Below, in pieces: positions 1 through 12,360 of a stretch of 64,000 nucleotides of DNA. Both the position numbers and the translations under genes were made by a program. Within the stretch, counting starts at the first letter, position 1; the number at the start of each line of letters is the position of its first letter. Under the pieces are notes generated by a model, which saw only the letters and a list, made by a program, of their open reading frames with translations, had not been told where the DNA came from and did no database searches. The stretch comes from Epinephelus fuscoguttatus. Taxonomy: Eukaryota > Chordata > Actinopteri > Perciformes > Serranidae. The stretch lies in assembly GCF_011397635.1 (NCBI RefSeq), contig NC_064771.1:18725379-18789378 (forward strand), written 5' to 3'.

Positions 1-308
1 TGTCTGGCCATCACTGAGATATCATCACACCTAAAAGAAGTTTCTCATTTTCCGTACAGTCAAGGAGAACTTGTGATAGGAAGCGTTTATCTCAAACAGC
101 TCTCGCACTGAAACCTCTTTCAACATAATTAGAACTCCTTTAAAAGAAAGACATTACTCATAAGATGACAAAATACAGCAGAGGATGTGCACAAATTTGC
201 ATTTCAATTGAATGCATCTGAATAATCTCAAGCCTATCAGCAAGAATAAAGGATAACGGACAATAGGGGTCTCCCCCGAATCCTAATCATCCTCTAAGAA
301 ATGGCAGT

Positions 309-310
<2 letters not shown>

Positions 311-352
<42 letters not shown>
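311..352. repeat. (TG)n microsatellite
   Basis: About 21 uninterrupted GT units. A short open frame through it is an artefact. Confidence 0.98.
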
Positions 353-353
<1 letters not shown>

Positions 354-1387
354 CCGCAGAGGCACACGTTATCTGAAGTGCTTAACAATCCTCCACAGAC
401 AGGCAGGTAATTACGGGATGAGGTCTTTACTGGTTGGAACACTCTTCAGAGTGCTCGGATGGAGGGAAGAGTCCCGGTTATTATTATATAAAGTTGTGGT
501 AGCTGGGAGTGGAGTTGACCACGAGGCTGATGTGTCTGCTGTTCTCTTCCCGAAATAAAAAAGAGGGGGGTGGATTACAAATCTCTCACAGCTTTTGTTT
601 TCTAAAGACAGCAGGCCTTGAGGGGGCGTTCTGTCCTCAATACTGAACAAACCCCCCCCCCTCGCCAGTCGCCCCCCCTGGACTACCTTCTGCTCTCTCT
701 GCATTAATCGATTGAAACTGAGAAGTGAATATTTGCACTGTGAGTATTTGCGCTGCCGCTGTGTTGTCTGTAATTTGACTGCTGTGTTTAGAAATGTCAA
801 AATGACAAAAATACCCGGGCTCAGAGAGCAACGTTTAAAGAAATATTTAGGAATAGTGGTCATATTGACTTGATGCTAGTGACGTAAAATAATCCTCACC
901 GACAGACGGAGGGAACAGAAGGATGATCTCAAACCTGCCTCCATATTAAAGGAGCAGTTCAACATTCACTTATTTGCTCTCCTGCAGAGAGTGATGATAC
1001 CAATTAAAAATCTATAGGGACAGACAGCTAATTAATAACCACTAATTAACAGTTACTGTGCTGAGAAATAGTCCCATGTCATTTTTACACTCTGTAAAGA
1101 TTATACCAACGAAGCATAACATGTTAATTAGCAAAATGCAGAAGTATTGGTAGGTGGATTTTGTTTCCCTTGTCCAGAGCCTTTCCCTTTTGCCATTTTT
1201 TATGCTGAACTAACCTGCTCCCAGTGTCAGGCAGTAACACATCACAAGTGACTCGACACAAGTAATGCATAACAGTAATAGTACTTTACCCACTAAGGAG
1301 TAGTGTAACAAATTACCAATAAAATTTCAGTAATAATATAACCATTACTTCAAGAAAACATACTTATCACAACCTTTTTTTTTGGCA

Positions 1388-1650
1388 TTGATTAGCATCG
1401 TTGCCTCACAGCAAGAATGTCCTGCTTCAAAAACATGGGGTGAGGGAGTTTGCATGTTCTCTCTGTGTCAGCATGGGTTTTCTCTGGGTACTTGGCTTCC
1501 TCCCACAGTCCAAAGACATGCAGGTTAATTGGTGACTCTGAATTTCTCATAGGTGTGAATGTGAGTGTGAATGGTTGTCTGTCTCTATGTGCCAGCCCTG
1601 TGATAGTCTGGCAACCTGTCCGGGATGTAATGAATGAATGGACCTTACTT
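1388..1650 (+). mobile_element. LINE/SINE 3'-tail repeat, copy 1
   Basis: Contains TCCCACAGTCCAAAGACATG, GTGAATGGTTGTCTGTCTCT and CCTGTGATAGTCTGGCAACC, ending in an ATGAATGAATGG repeat. Also found at 43320 and 59805. Confidence 0.8.
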
Positions 1651-2519
1651 CTGTTGTCACCGCACCTAATGATTTGAAATCCAACAATCAATCATGTCAC
1701 CGGATTCATTTTCATTACGGTCACGCATGCACGTCACAAAGCAGCAAGCTTGAAAGACCAAAAAGCTTACTTGGAAATGTTCCTGTTACTTTGATGATGA
1801 CAAGAGCATTGTTGTTCCAGGTAGTGGTGCTAAGACTCTTTCCACTGTGAAAACACAGCCTCAAACCTCCTGAAACACCTCCTACAACAACACAACAACA
1901 ACGTGAAACTCTTGGAAACACACCCCACCAAAGGTGAGCCCTCAGCGCCGCAGAGGATGGCTGTAGCCCCGCAGTGGCTAAACAACCAAAAGTGGATTTG
2001 AATTGTGGACAGCCGCAGGCGACAAGTGAGAACAAACTAAAGAGGCTTGAGGCTGGATATGTGTGGATGAAATGTGTCGTATGTCCATGATTGACTCTCC
2101 TTCTATCAGACAGATCCTTGAGAAAAAATCGGTCAAAGGCAACAAAAATAATAATTTGAAAGCTGTCTAGATTTGGCTACGCTTCACGGCGATTACCCTG
2201 AAATTCACACAGAGACCCACATACGAAGCCTGATATCTCTGGAGAAAGAAATGACCAGTTCAGTTAGGTGTTCTCTACCTGTTCTTTTACACGGAACAAA
2301 AGTTTAAATGGAACATTTGGTTTTTTTCCTCCCAATTTATACAATTTTAAATTAAAGATCTTAGCTTTGTCTATGCTCAAAAAGGCTTCTCCCTCCCAAA
2401 TTTTGGTTAAAATCTTGTTAAACTGTGTGTCGATGAGGACTGCTGTTTTAATCCATCCACCTGACATGTTTGACTTCTGAAGATCACCGAGGTGGCGTGC
2501 CATGGGATGGTCATAATAA

Positions 2520-3366
2520 TAAGGCCACACTAAAATGTGCAGTTTCATCTTGAAAAATTTAATTTATTAGGATTTAATATGACTTGCACTACAGATATCA
2601 GACAGTATCTTGGTGTGACACCATCTGCCTCATGCAGTGCGACACATCTCCTTCACACCGAGCTGATCAGGTTGTTGATTGTGGCCTGTGGGATGTTGGT
2701 CCGGTCCCCATCAATGGCTGTGTGAAGCTGCAGGATATTGGCAGGCATTAGAGCACACTGTCATGCACACCCATCCAGAGCATCCCAAACATGCTCAGTG
2801 GGTGACACGTCTGATGAGTATTCAGGCAGTGTATGAACTGCAGATGCAGATCATGCAGATGAGCTTCCCTGAGATGGTTTCTGATGGTTTGTGCAGAAAT
2901 TCTTCAGATGTGTAATCCAGTTGTGGCATTAGATGTTCATTTGGCTGGTCCTGCAGGTGAGGAAGCTGTATGTGAAGGTGTGGTTATCAAGCTGGTTGAA
3001 TACACTGCCAAATTCTCGGAAAATACATTGGAGACGGCGGATAGTAGTGACACAAACTCTCAGTTTAAAGGCAACAGCTCTGGTGGACATTCATGCAGTC
3101 AGCATGCCAACGGCACACTCCCTTGAAACGTACGACATCTGTGGCTTTGTGATGTGATAAAACTGCAGAGTGGCCTTTTATTGTGAGCATTCCAAGGCAC
3201 ACCTGTGTCGCAATTGTGCTGTTTAATCAACATCTTCATATGCCTCAGGTGGATGGATTATCTTGGAAAAGAAGTGCTCACTAACAGATTTTTGTGACCA
3301 ACATTTGAGAGAAACTTGTGACAAACGGGAGCAAAAACAAATGTCATTAATATTTTTGTTCAGTGT
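2520..3366 (-). mobile_element. Decayed Tc1/mariner-like transposon, internally deleted
   Basis: The plus-strand right end ATTTTTGTTCAGTGTA and the inner repeat TGCAGAGTGGCCTTTTATTG match a common vertebrate Tc1-like element. On the minus strand, remnants of its transposase run from an N-terminal part near 3120 (GMLTACMSTRAVA-like) to a C-terminal part near 2590-2700. The catalytic middle is missing, and stops and frameshifts are frequent. The left outer terminus is not clear. Confidence 0.7.
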
Positions 3367-4314
3367 AGTTCGTCTGCTCGTTGAAATGGTCATAAGAGCT
3401 GTATTTATTCCTCTTCCCCTTCCTTCTGTTTGTGGGATCAAGACCAGTAAACAGATTAATTTCAGACCCTTCAGTCGCCACTTCCTGCAGCATAAAGTTA
3501 ATATGACCAATGACGTCCTGGCGGAGAGTGTCAATGAAATTGTTGCCTCTGACTGTTGACCTTCAGCAGATTTACTGGCAGCGAGGGTCATTTGTCATGT
3601 ACGGTCCAGTCTCCCTGCTGTGAGCGCAACAGCGGGCGATCCAGCTTTTCCTTGGCTGGAGATGAAACAAACTTCTGAACCCGCGCCGCAGCGTGTGCCA
3701 GCCTGAAAACTTCCTCCACTCGATTGACTGAGGGGGACTTTGACACACCACTGGCTCCGGAGCGGAACATAATGGACCTCCTGCCTTTTTTTTTAAAATC
3801 AGCAGCAGCCATTTTGGTGCCACTGAGGACCACAGTGAGAAAATTGATGACTTCTGAAGCGCAGAACAAGCGGTCAGAGTTCATCGCTGCTCAATTAAGT
3901 GGCGCGGAGATAACGTCAGGCTCCTGCACTTTGGGACAAGACTCTGTGATTCTCATTACAACCACAGTTCTTACAAATATGGAGACAAACCGGTGCTCAT
4001 CACAGCTACAGTAAATCATTTCAGCCTGGCACAACAATAAAACAACAGCAAAATAATCTTAAATTAAAGGGAAGATTGCCCGACATTAAGAAGAATGAGA
4101 AGGTGAAAACAAGGTAATGAAACTCCCAGTGATGAGGGTGATTACAGCCAGGATTGATTAAGAGATTAATTAACTTGGATGAGTGGATAATAATGATCAG
4201 CGGCTCTTCTGAGTTGCATATAATCCTTCAAAGCACACACAAATGCATTCACAAAGGAATGCCATCAAACATAAATGCAGATACACTTCCGTCAGATCAT
4301 TAATTCATCTCTCT

Positions 4315-4317
<3 letters not shown>

Positions 4318-4358
<41 letters not shown>
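4318..4358. repeat. (CA)n microsatellite
   Basis: About 18 CA units ending ACGCAC. Confidence 0.98.
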
Positions 4359-6256
4359 TATGCAGCTGTTGCAGGCTTGTGAGCGACTGTCTGTTGATAT
4401 AATGTGCGCAGTCAGTCGCCTCCCAGTCCTGGCAAATGTGGCCGTAAGCTGAAGCTGTCCGACCACCACCACCACCAGCAGTCGTACAGCCCGGAGGCCT
4501 GGTGGCTCTCCCCTCGCAGGGAAGCAGAAGCTCACGGGGAGCTCATGATTGATCGCTCTCATGCTGCCAGCTGGAACCTCTCTCTCATCTTCTCTTTTCA
4601 TCATCATCTTGTTGCTGCTCACACTCAAAATAACAAGGTAGAGATTTTACCTCACACTTCACAGGTTTTTTTTATTGTTTTCTTCTTTACGCGTTAAAGC
4701 TTGTTTACACACACGACTCTTACCCTCGGACCACACGCTTTAACTACTTTACATAATTCTTATAAGCTATAATTTAATCGCGGCACAACTTGCCAGCCGT
4801 ACATACAGTAGCCCCGTGGCTGCCACTTATGCAACCGCATACGGTATTTCATGCGTGGCCCCGCTGCACATATATTCCTGATGTTAAATAGGTTTGAGAG
4901 GGAGGAATGAAGCTGGGAGTCAGGAATATCTTTGTGCAGCATGCGACCACCCCCCCTCCTCTTTTAGCTCCTTCACTTTAAATTAGAGTCATATCACAAG
5001 CATGGGCACTCCCTCTGTCAACCCTCCATTCTCTACCTTCTCATCTCCACCTTTAAATTCCATCTCCTTTCTTCTTCTGCCCTCTCCATCTCTGCCATTA
5101 TCTCACTTTCTCAGACACCATTATTCCACCTGTAGGTGTGTTAGGATCTCGATTCCCCCTCTCCGTCTCTCGCCTGCTCTCTCTTGGCTGGTTTTCTTCT
5201 TCTCTTGTGTCCTACATACAATGGGGCCCCTGCGGCGGGCTCCGTTCACCTTTAAATAACAAGCTGCTGGCTGACAGGCAGATGGTATAGTACAGTGCCG
5301 CACACTGTAGCTACTCATTAGAGCTCGACAGTCGGCACATCGTTTTTTGCTAACCACAGTGACAGTGGGCGCTTGTCAATTAGAGCCCTGGTTATTTTCA
5401 GGCAGCCAGGGACGAGTAAACTTCACTGAGTGTGTGAGTGGCGGTGTGTGTGTGTCATGTGACAGTGTGTGTTAGAAGGTGTGAAAGAAAAGTGAAGGAG
5501 CAAGTAAAAAGGTACAAGAACAGTCTGCCACGTGTTGCACCTGTCTGCCGTGTGAAGAAGATGCAGAATAAATGTGTCCGTCTCTGTCTAGTCTCTACTG
5601 CATCTGCTCTTATTCTCTGATGCAGAAGAAAAAACAGACGCGAACCAAACAGACGAGTAAAGTGAGGATAGAATGATAGTGATGGAGGGCGAGGGAGGAG
5701 GACAGAAAACATTTTTTCATAGCATAAAACATAAAGGTGTATTTCATGCGGAGAAATAAAAAAATTGGGAAAAAAATCACAATCACTTTGCAGCAGATTC
5801 AACCAGCCTGCATTTCAAAATAAAAGAATAAAAAATGTGGACTTACCTCACTGATAGCGCGAGTGTGAAACTCCTCATAAAAAAAGAGGGGATTCCAGCG
5901 CGGAGAGGAGAGGGAGACTAACTAACAGGTGGCGAAGAGAGGAGCAGGAACTGGAGAGAGGAAAGAGGAGGAGGAGGAGGAGGGGGGGGGGGGACAAAGA
6001 CAGAGAGGGAGGGAGAGAGCGCGCTCTACGTGTATCATTAGAAATTAAATGCATGAATAGTTCAAGTTGATATAAAACAAGGAGCAGGAGGGGGGTTGGA
6101 GAGGACAGGCATGCTGGAGGAGGAAGAGGAGGAGGAGGATGGAAGGAGTCAAGAGGAAGAGAGAGAGAAGAAGAGACAGAGGCAGCGGGGAGTTCTTACT
6201 TGACAGTCTGTTGTGCATGTGACTGTTTTGCCTCACTCCCTCCTGCATCCCCCCAC

Positions 6257-6260
<4 letters not shown>

Positions 6261-6294
<34 letters not shown>
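6261..6294. repeat. (AC)n microsatellite
   Basis: 17 AC units. Confidence 0.98.
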
Positions 6295-6297
<3 letters not shown>

Positions 6298-6935
6298 TTT
6301 TTTGTCACTTGGGAGGACATTGCATATGTTGCATCCTTTCCTTGACGACTTAAACTAACCTTTAGGGATGAGGCTGATGATATACGTTTTTCTAAATTTC
6401 TTACATACAGATATTTGTAACAATAACAGCAGCTAATCATGTTATTAAATTGTGTAACTAAAATGCTAACAATGGGGGAAACCATCCTTAAGTAATGTAT
6501 TAACACTCCCAAGTCAGGTTTTCCTCCTCTTACCGTTCTGCCAGGGTTACATGAAGAGTTAAACATCCGTATTTGCTAAATATTTAAAAGAAAACATAAA
6601 TCAGCCATATCCCCCAATTTTACGGGGAGTTATGAGCTAGATTTATTACCTGGAAAATAGCCAGGGAGAGTGACTGTGCCCTGCTTCATGAACTCTTTGT
6701 ATAAACTCATGTTCATGAAGAAATAGTCCCAGTTCAGTCCAGTATTCCCTGGAATTAGGTCTATATTGGACAAACCCAAACCCTTCGCTAAGTCCCGCTC
6801 CCATATGCACACTGGCCAATCCTAATGTAGCATCGGGCCGGCTCCGACCAGACATGCTGCTTTTTCTTTTTAATGATTATAACAGTGAAAAAAAGACCGA
6901 CCCTGCTGTACAGGAACCAGTGAAGGGAAGCAGGT

Positions 6936-7124
6936 AAACTCTGCTCATATTCAACCAGCTCTGTGTCATCACATTGTGCACAGATGAAAGTTGTTTGACT
7001 TCCCCTGGAGATCCCTGCCCGTCTGGCAGCAGAGGTCCAGGTGCTGGCAGCGGCACCCAGGCCAAACACTGTTCATCTGCACACACTGTGATGCCACACA
7101 GCTGGTTCAATATCAGCAGAGTTT
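6936..7124. repeat. Foldback element, 64-bp arms
   Basis: 6936-6999 (AAACTCTGCTCATATTCAAC ...) pairs with 7061-7124. A single related arm recurs at 59410-59465 in an atxn2l intron (TTTTCAACCAGCTCTGACAC). Confidence 0.85.
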
Positions 7125-8140
7125 CCCTTTATATTCATTGTCTTTTGTGGCGATCAGCTCTGTCTGCTTCTCTCTGGAATCACTGTTTCATTTTTCCCAA
7201 AATAAAATAATATTGTGCAGTCAGTTACCCTGTGGACTCCATGCTTGTTGCAATGTTTAGTGTCACTACAGGAAGTAGTGTGCCCCCATAGGTAGCAATG
7301 CAGAGCAGCTCTGTCTCCTTCAAATAACATTTAAATACAACGTTCATAAGTCCACATAAATGTTGATGCTGAACACATCAGCAAAATGTTCACTAACAAT
7401 GTAATTCATTTGTTTTCCACCCAAATAGGCAGTCTTGCAATGCAGTATCCACTTGTAGCTACCACAGCATTACTTTAACATTGTTACCATTATTATTAAC
7501 ATTTAACCAAAATCAGATCTTTCCATAACCTTTTCTGTGTAGATTCACGACTAAAACTGTGTACTGTGTACGCACAAATGCAGAAATATGCACCCACAGT
7601 ATTTTCATTAGATTTATAAAGCTGTGCGTACGCCTGATTCTGTTTTATAAATTTCAGTCATTGAGGTGCTGGGTGCACGGGCACAAGCCTCATATCCAAA
7701 CCCACCGTTGGCTCCATCCATTTGCTTATCAGGACTTGTACCCCTCCACCATTCATTAGACCTGTCAGTGAGAAGTACAGTAAAGACAGCACCACTAATT
7801 CACCGCATTTATGCAGACTGTCATTGCTGGTAAAATCTTGATCATTATTGTCATTAAATGTCAATGATTATTGATTCATTCATTGTGCTCACATTAAACT
7901 TTCTTTACAAAGTGCTTCACAATTCAGGATAACAAATGATAACACACAGGGATGTGGATGTATATATTTTTTTTAAAAAAAAATCATCACTCATAAGTAA
8001 TTCAAAATTTAGAATGTAAAAGCACCTTTGATTAACATTTTACAGATAACGGTGGAGCCTGCTAAATAATCAAATATAAAACTAATGAACACCAAGAATT
8101 ATAACGAAGTGCTGATGACTGGCAGTAGACTTGATTATAG

Positions 8141-8318
8141 AAAACAAGTGTTACAGACTCTGGCTCCATATACAGTTCTTATTTTGATGACGATGTTCCG
8201 GCCTTTGGGCCCTTTTTGAGATCAACAATCAACAACTGATTGTCGATTGTCGAAAGGTCGAAATGTCGTCATCAAAATAAAAGAACTGCATATGGAGCCA
8301 GAGTGTGCCACACTTGTT
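8141..8318. repeat. 178-bp foldback element, 58-bp arms
   Basis: 8141-8198 and 8261-8318 are inverted copies sharing ACTCTGGCTCCATAT and TTATTTTGATGACGA. The loop has a CCGGCCTTTGGGCC segment. Confidence 0.88.
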
Positions 8319-8598
8319 TGGCTGGAAAAATAGTAACACAATCAGTGACATTGGGAGACAATCTGGAAATCTATGTGAGGTCTGCACATTTTCACCACAC
8401 AGTCTTCCTTTATAAATACCATTTTATGTGTGAGAAAAGGTGTATGCATGTATACGTACAAATCTCCTCTCTGAAAATCCAGCGTGGTCCGTACATGTAG
8501 TGTTTGATTAACTTAAAATAATGTTGTCCCTTAGTATATTCCAGGCAATTATGAATTATGAATACAGTCTAGTAATTAAAAAATATAACTTCTAGGAG

Positions 8599-9558
8599 AC
8601 AGGGTTGGATAGAAAAGCGTTTCCACCAAACACTTTTGGTATGGTACCTTTGGAACCAAAAGTAACCCTTCACACATGGTATCTAGACCCTGGCGTTTCC
8701 ACCGCAAACAGTACCCTTAAATGTGGGCGGGGTTGTTGTCACTCACTGCCTTGTCCTGCGCTCACTGTATTTCCTCATCAGCGACCGGTGAGGGAAGACT
8801 GCATCTCGTTTATTGTCCACAGAACAAGACTGAACAAAATACAACAGGCTGCAGTGAGAGTCTCTCGATGGAATATTTAAAAATAGCAAGTTTGTGCAGT
8901 TAGTTCTTGTAAGGCAAGCTCAGAGGTTTAGTGTTGCTGGAGCCCACAGGAACAATGCTCTGCCATGCTTTTTCCCCCCTCCTAGTGAGGATTAGAAGAT
9001 ATGCCGTTCACATAACTCGGTCGAAATTATTGTATATAAACGCTTGAAGATCCACTCATTACTAAAAGTGTTCGTCATATAAAAACTATGGTCAGAGTTG
9101 TCACAGTGAAATTTAAGGTGTGCTGATGGATTCATGTCGTCAGCTCATGCACAGTAATGCAGTAACATTACAAGTAAACATTCCACCTTAAAAGTCGCCG
9201 GCAGTCAGCCCAGTGAATTAAGTTACTTTTTTCTCAGACTCCAGCTGCTGCAAGAGGCAACAAAATCTCCTTTCATTTTATGGTTACAGTCTACCAACAG
9301 TGGTTACATGAGCCTCAAAACCAGCCACAACTCAGCCCTGAGCAGAGTGACCGTCCTCTATTGACCAATCAACAGACTGCAGTGTTCACAGCTCCACCTT
9401 TTAGTACCAGATCTGTGTGCTAGGTGCCCCAACAGAGGGGGGACCAAAAATGGGGGCAGTATGGAACAATCCCGTTGGTACCATCCACAACTTTTCACAG
9501 TGGAAATGGAAAAAAAACGTACCGAACTGAACTGTACCATACTGGTGGTAAGGGGGCT
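8599..9558 (+). mobile_element. MITE family A, full-length copy
   Basis: Left part CGTTTCCACCAAACACTTTT with GGTATGGTACC; right part ACAACTTTTCACAGTGGAAA, then CCGAACTGAACTGTAC. Compared with the copies at 17142 and 35052, its ends correspond to AGCCCTGTTTCCAC and the complement. No transposase seen. Confidence 0.75.
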
Positions 9559-12082
9559 AAAGTAAAGATACACGGTTGTAGCATGTCAGATTTCTGTGCA
9601 CGAGATTGGACCTGCTATCAATGTTTACCTTTTTATTAACTGTGCCCACAGTTTAAACCGTGACGGAGTGTTTAAGTTAACGTTAACTGTAGCTCAACCA
9701 TACCTTATTTGCCATAACAGTGATGTTCCCATAACCTTATATTCATGCAGTTGTTGCCCTGTACAGATTGAAAATGCTGGCACTGAGTATAATCCATTAC
9801 TCTTGCAGTTGGGCAATTGTCCATTTTGGACAGAGCCAAGCTTGCTGTCTCACCCTGCTTCCAGTCTGTATGCTAAACTAAGCTAATCACCTCCTGAGTC
9901 CTCCTAATGTGAATGATACAAGTACAACACACAGACAGCATCTCTTATTAAATGGCAGGCTTTGTATTAATTTTACGGGGGGGAAAAGACATCTAATTAA
10001 ATCTCTCCATCTTTCTGTCCATGCTAATTCCAAACTAATACACTGTGTCTTAATCTCTCTGTCCTTCTCTCTGAAACACACACACATACACAAACCCAAG
10101 GTCTCTTCAGTCTCAGTTCCTCCATATAATTAGGCTAATGGTTCTTGAGTCAGTGATAGACAAGAGGAAACATGCTATTTCCCCCTTGCGTCTATTGAAG
10201 GCACAAAATTGGTGTTCTCTACGTGTCTCTGTCACTTTTTATTTGACTTGTCCTTATTTCTCTCAGTTTCGAGTCCACACTCTCTGAAACTCTCTTTCGA
10301 TCAAAAGGAGGAGCCAAGAAGCTGTCACACGCAGTACAGGCTGTTCAGTAGGCTCACTGCTGCTTTTTTGGTGTTATCCTCAAAAAAATGCTTGATGTCT
10401 TTGTTCAGTGGTGTTCTTCATGTCTCTCCTTTCTCATCTCATAACCCCTCTCCAGTTCCCTCTCTCTTCTCCTGACACACACACTCACACACATGTATGT
10501 TCTGGTCCCATTAAACTGATGCCATAGCACAGACATGCATGAATGCATTAACACGGCAATGTAACGCATAAGCCTCAAGAGAACGATGACTCCCACTCCT
10601 TCATGCAAACAGCTAATGCCACACCCGCTTTCACAGTCAAACACACACACACACACACTGCAGAGCCACCACCCTGCCAACTCTGTGAAAGACACACTTC
10701 AGTATATACAGTATACATGTATATATGATATAAAACCTTACATCATCTTTTTGGGCTTCATTCCACCTCCCACCCTCCCTCCCTCCTCCTCCTCATATCT
10801 CCACTCTCCTGCCTCCTGTTTATGAGGACTGAAAATCTCCTCATTATAAATGCATAGTCGTTACGTGCTCTCTCCACACCAGTTATGTCGGGGATGGCTG
10901 CTGGTGCTTCAGTGAAAACAGCTGACCAAAACAGAGTCCACAATGGCCCTGACAAGAACAAATGACATCAGCGAAACCAGTCTGCCCTTGTTACACACAG
11001 ATGACAAACACAGACAGGAGTGGTTTCTCTGACCATTTATACAACGGGAGTCACTACGAGACAGTTTATAGATTCTGTGTACATGATTATGGCCAATTTC
11101 ATAAAGATTTCATTTCATTATACTTGTGTCATTTGTTTTATATATGTTGGTTTAGGTCCCTACGTATACATATTTGGTGTAGACTTACCTTAAAAAAAAA
11201 AACAGTATCCATGTCAGTGTAACCTATATTTGGAATATTTTCCTTACACACTAAGTGATCAAGGCAGCAGTAGACCAACAACTCCTGATGATGAAATATC
11301 TTTTTTTGTCAATGGAGTCTGGTAAATAAAGCAGTAGCTAAATTCAGTCATAATGGAGCATTGGTGACGAATAGGCTGGTCTTGCTAAATGCTAACCAGC
11401 TTAGGGCAACTGCCCATTGTTTATTGACCAGATTGTGAGTTTTACTGCTGTGGCTGTGAAACAGAAATTTGTTAAAACTATTACTGTTCAATGTGCCTCA
11501 CACTTCCCAAGTTTGATAAGACTCCAGGCCACAACACATTAACACGCCAATTAAGTGTAATTTAAAATTAATTTAGCAAACTAGCTGATCATTTCAAACT
11601 GCCAAATTGACTGAAGAAGAAACGAGAACATTTTGTCACATCTTTTTGTAGATACAGCATTTTCCCCATGCCTTTAAGATTGTCCCAAAATAGAGAGCAG
11701 TATCTTCATTTTTTGTTTTTTTGCTGTGACATTTATTAATAGCCGGCGTAAAAAGGCATAAAATTAACACCTCGTACATCTGTTACACAGTTTGGCTCAG
11801 AGCCATTTTCTCATGTTGACTGTTTCGGCTCTCTGGCTTTCTGAGGCGGCGTACGGAGCACCATCAGTAATTAATCTTAATAAAATATGGGTAGACATAG
11901 TTTGAAGGTCAGCATTAGTAAAATGGTCATATCACACACGCTAAAAACAAGCTTAAAAGTCAAAAGATTTGTAAAAACTGCAACAGGCACAGGACATGGA
12001 GCACATTAGCAGCAACTTAGTAAAATAATAATTAATAATTGATCGCAAATAGGACATTCAGTTGGCACTGGTATTACAGAAA
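9559..12082. other. No gene recognised
   Basis: AT-rich with short CA runs (10480, 10640) and a CTCC-rich stretch near 10770. No supportable exon. Confidence 0.5.
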
Positions 12083-12360
12083 GGTAGGTAGGTAGATGGA
12101 TTGATGGATGGGTAGATTGATGGATGGATAGGTAGTTAGATAGAGGGATAAATAGATGACAGATGGATGGGTAGGTAGGTAGGTAGGTAGGTAAGTAGGC
12201 AGGTAGATGGATAAATAGAAAGGTAGGTAGGTGGATGGATGTGTAGGTAGGTAGGTAGGTAGGTAGGTAGGTAGGTAGGTAGGTAGGTTGGTGGATGGAT
12301 GATAGATTGATAGATGTGTAGGTAGACAGGTAGGTAAGTCGGTAGATAGATAGATAGATA
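12083..12360. repeat. (GGTA)n/(GATG)n tetranucleotide array
   Basis: About 280 bp of GGTA blocks (longest near 12245-12288) mixed with GATGGATG and GATA units. The long Tyr/Leu/Pro/Thr frame on the minus strand is a repeat artefact. Confidence 0.97.

Larger units (their letters stand above)
3367..6935. other. No gene recognised; simple-sequence-rich
   Basis: Holds CA/AC arrays, a CAC run near 4460, pyrimidine-rich 5000-5180 and purine-rich 5880-6190. Open frames are short, lack homology I recognise and have no convincing exon borders. Confidence 0.5.

Noticed and set aside
301..558. 85-codon frame starting in the TG array
   Set aside because: Val/Cys run from the microsatellite; no homology or splice context.
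4404..4697. 97-codon His-rich frame near 4404
   Set aside because: The His run comes from a CAC repeat; no conserved domain or exon borders.
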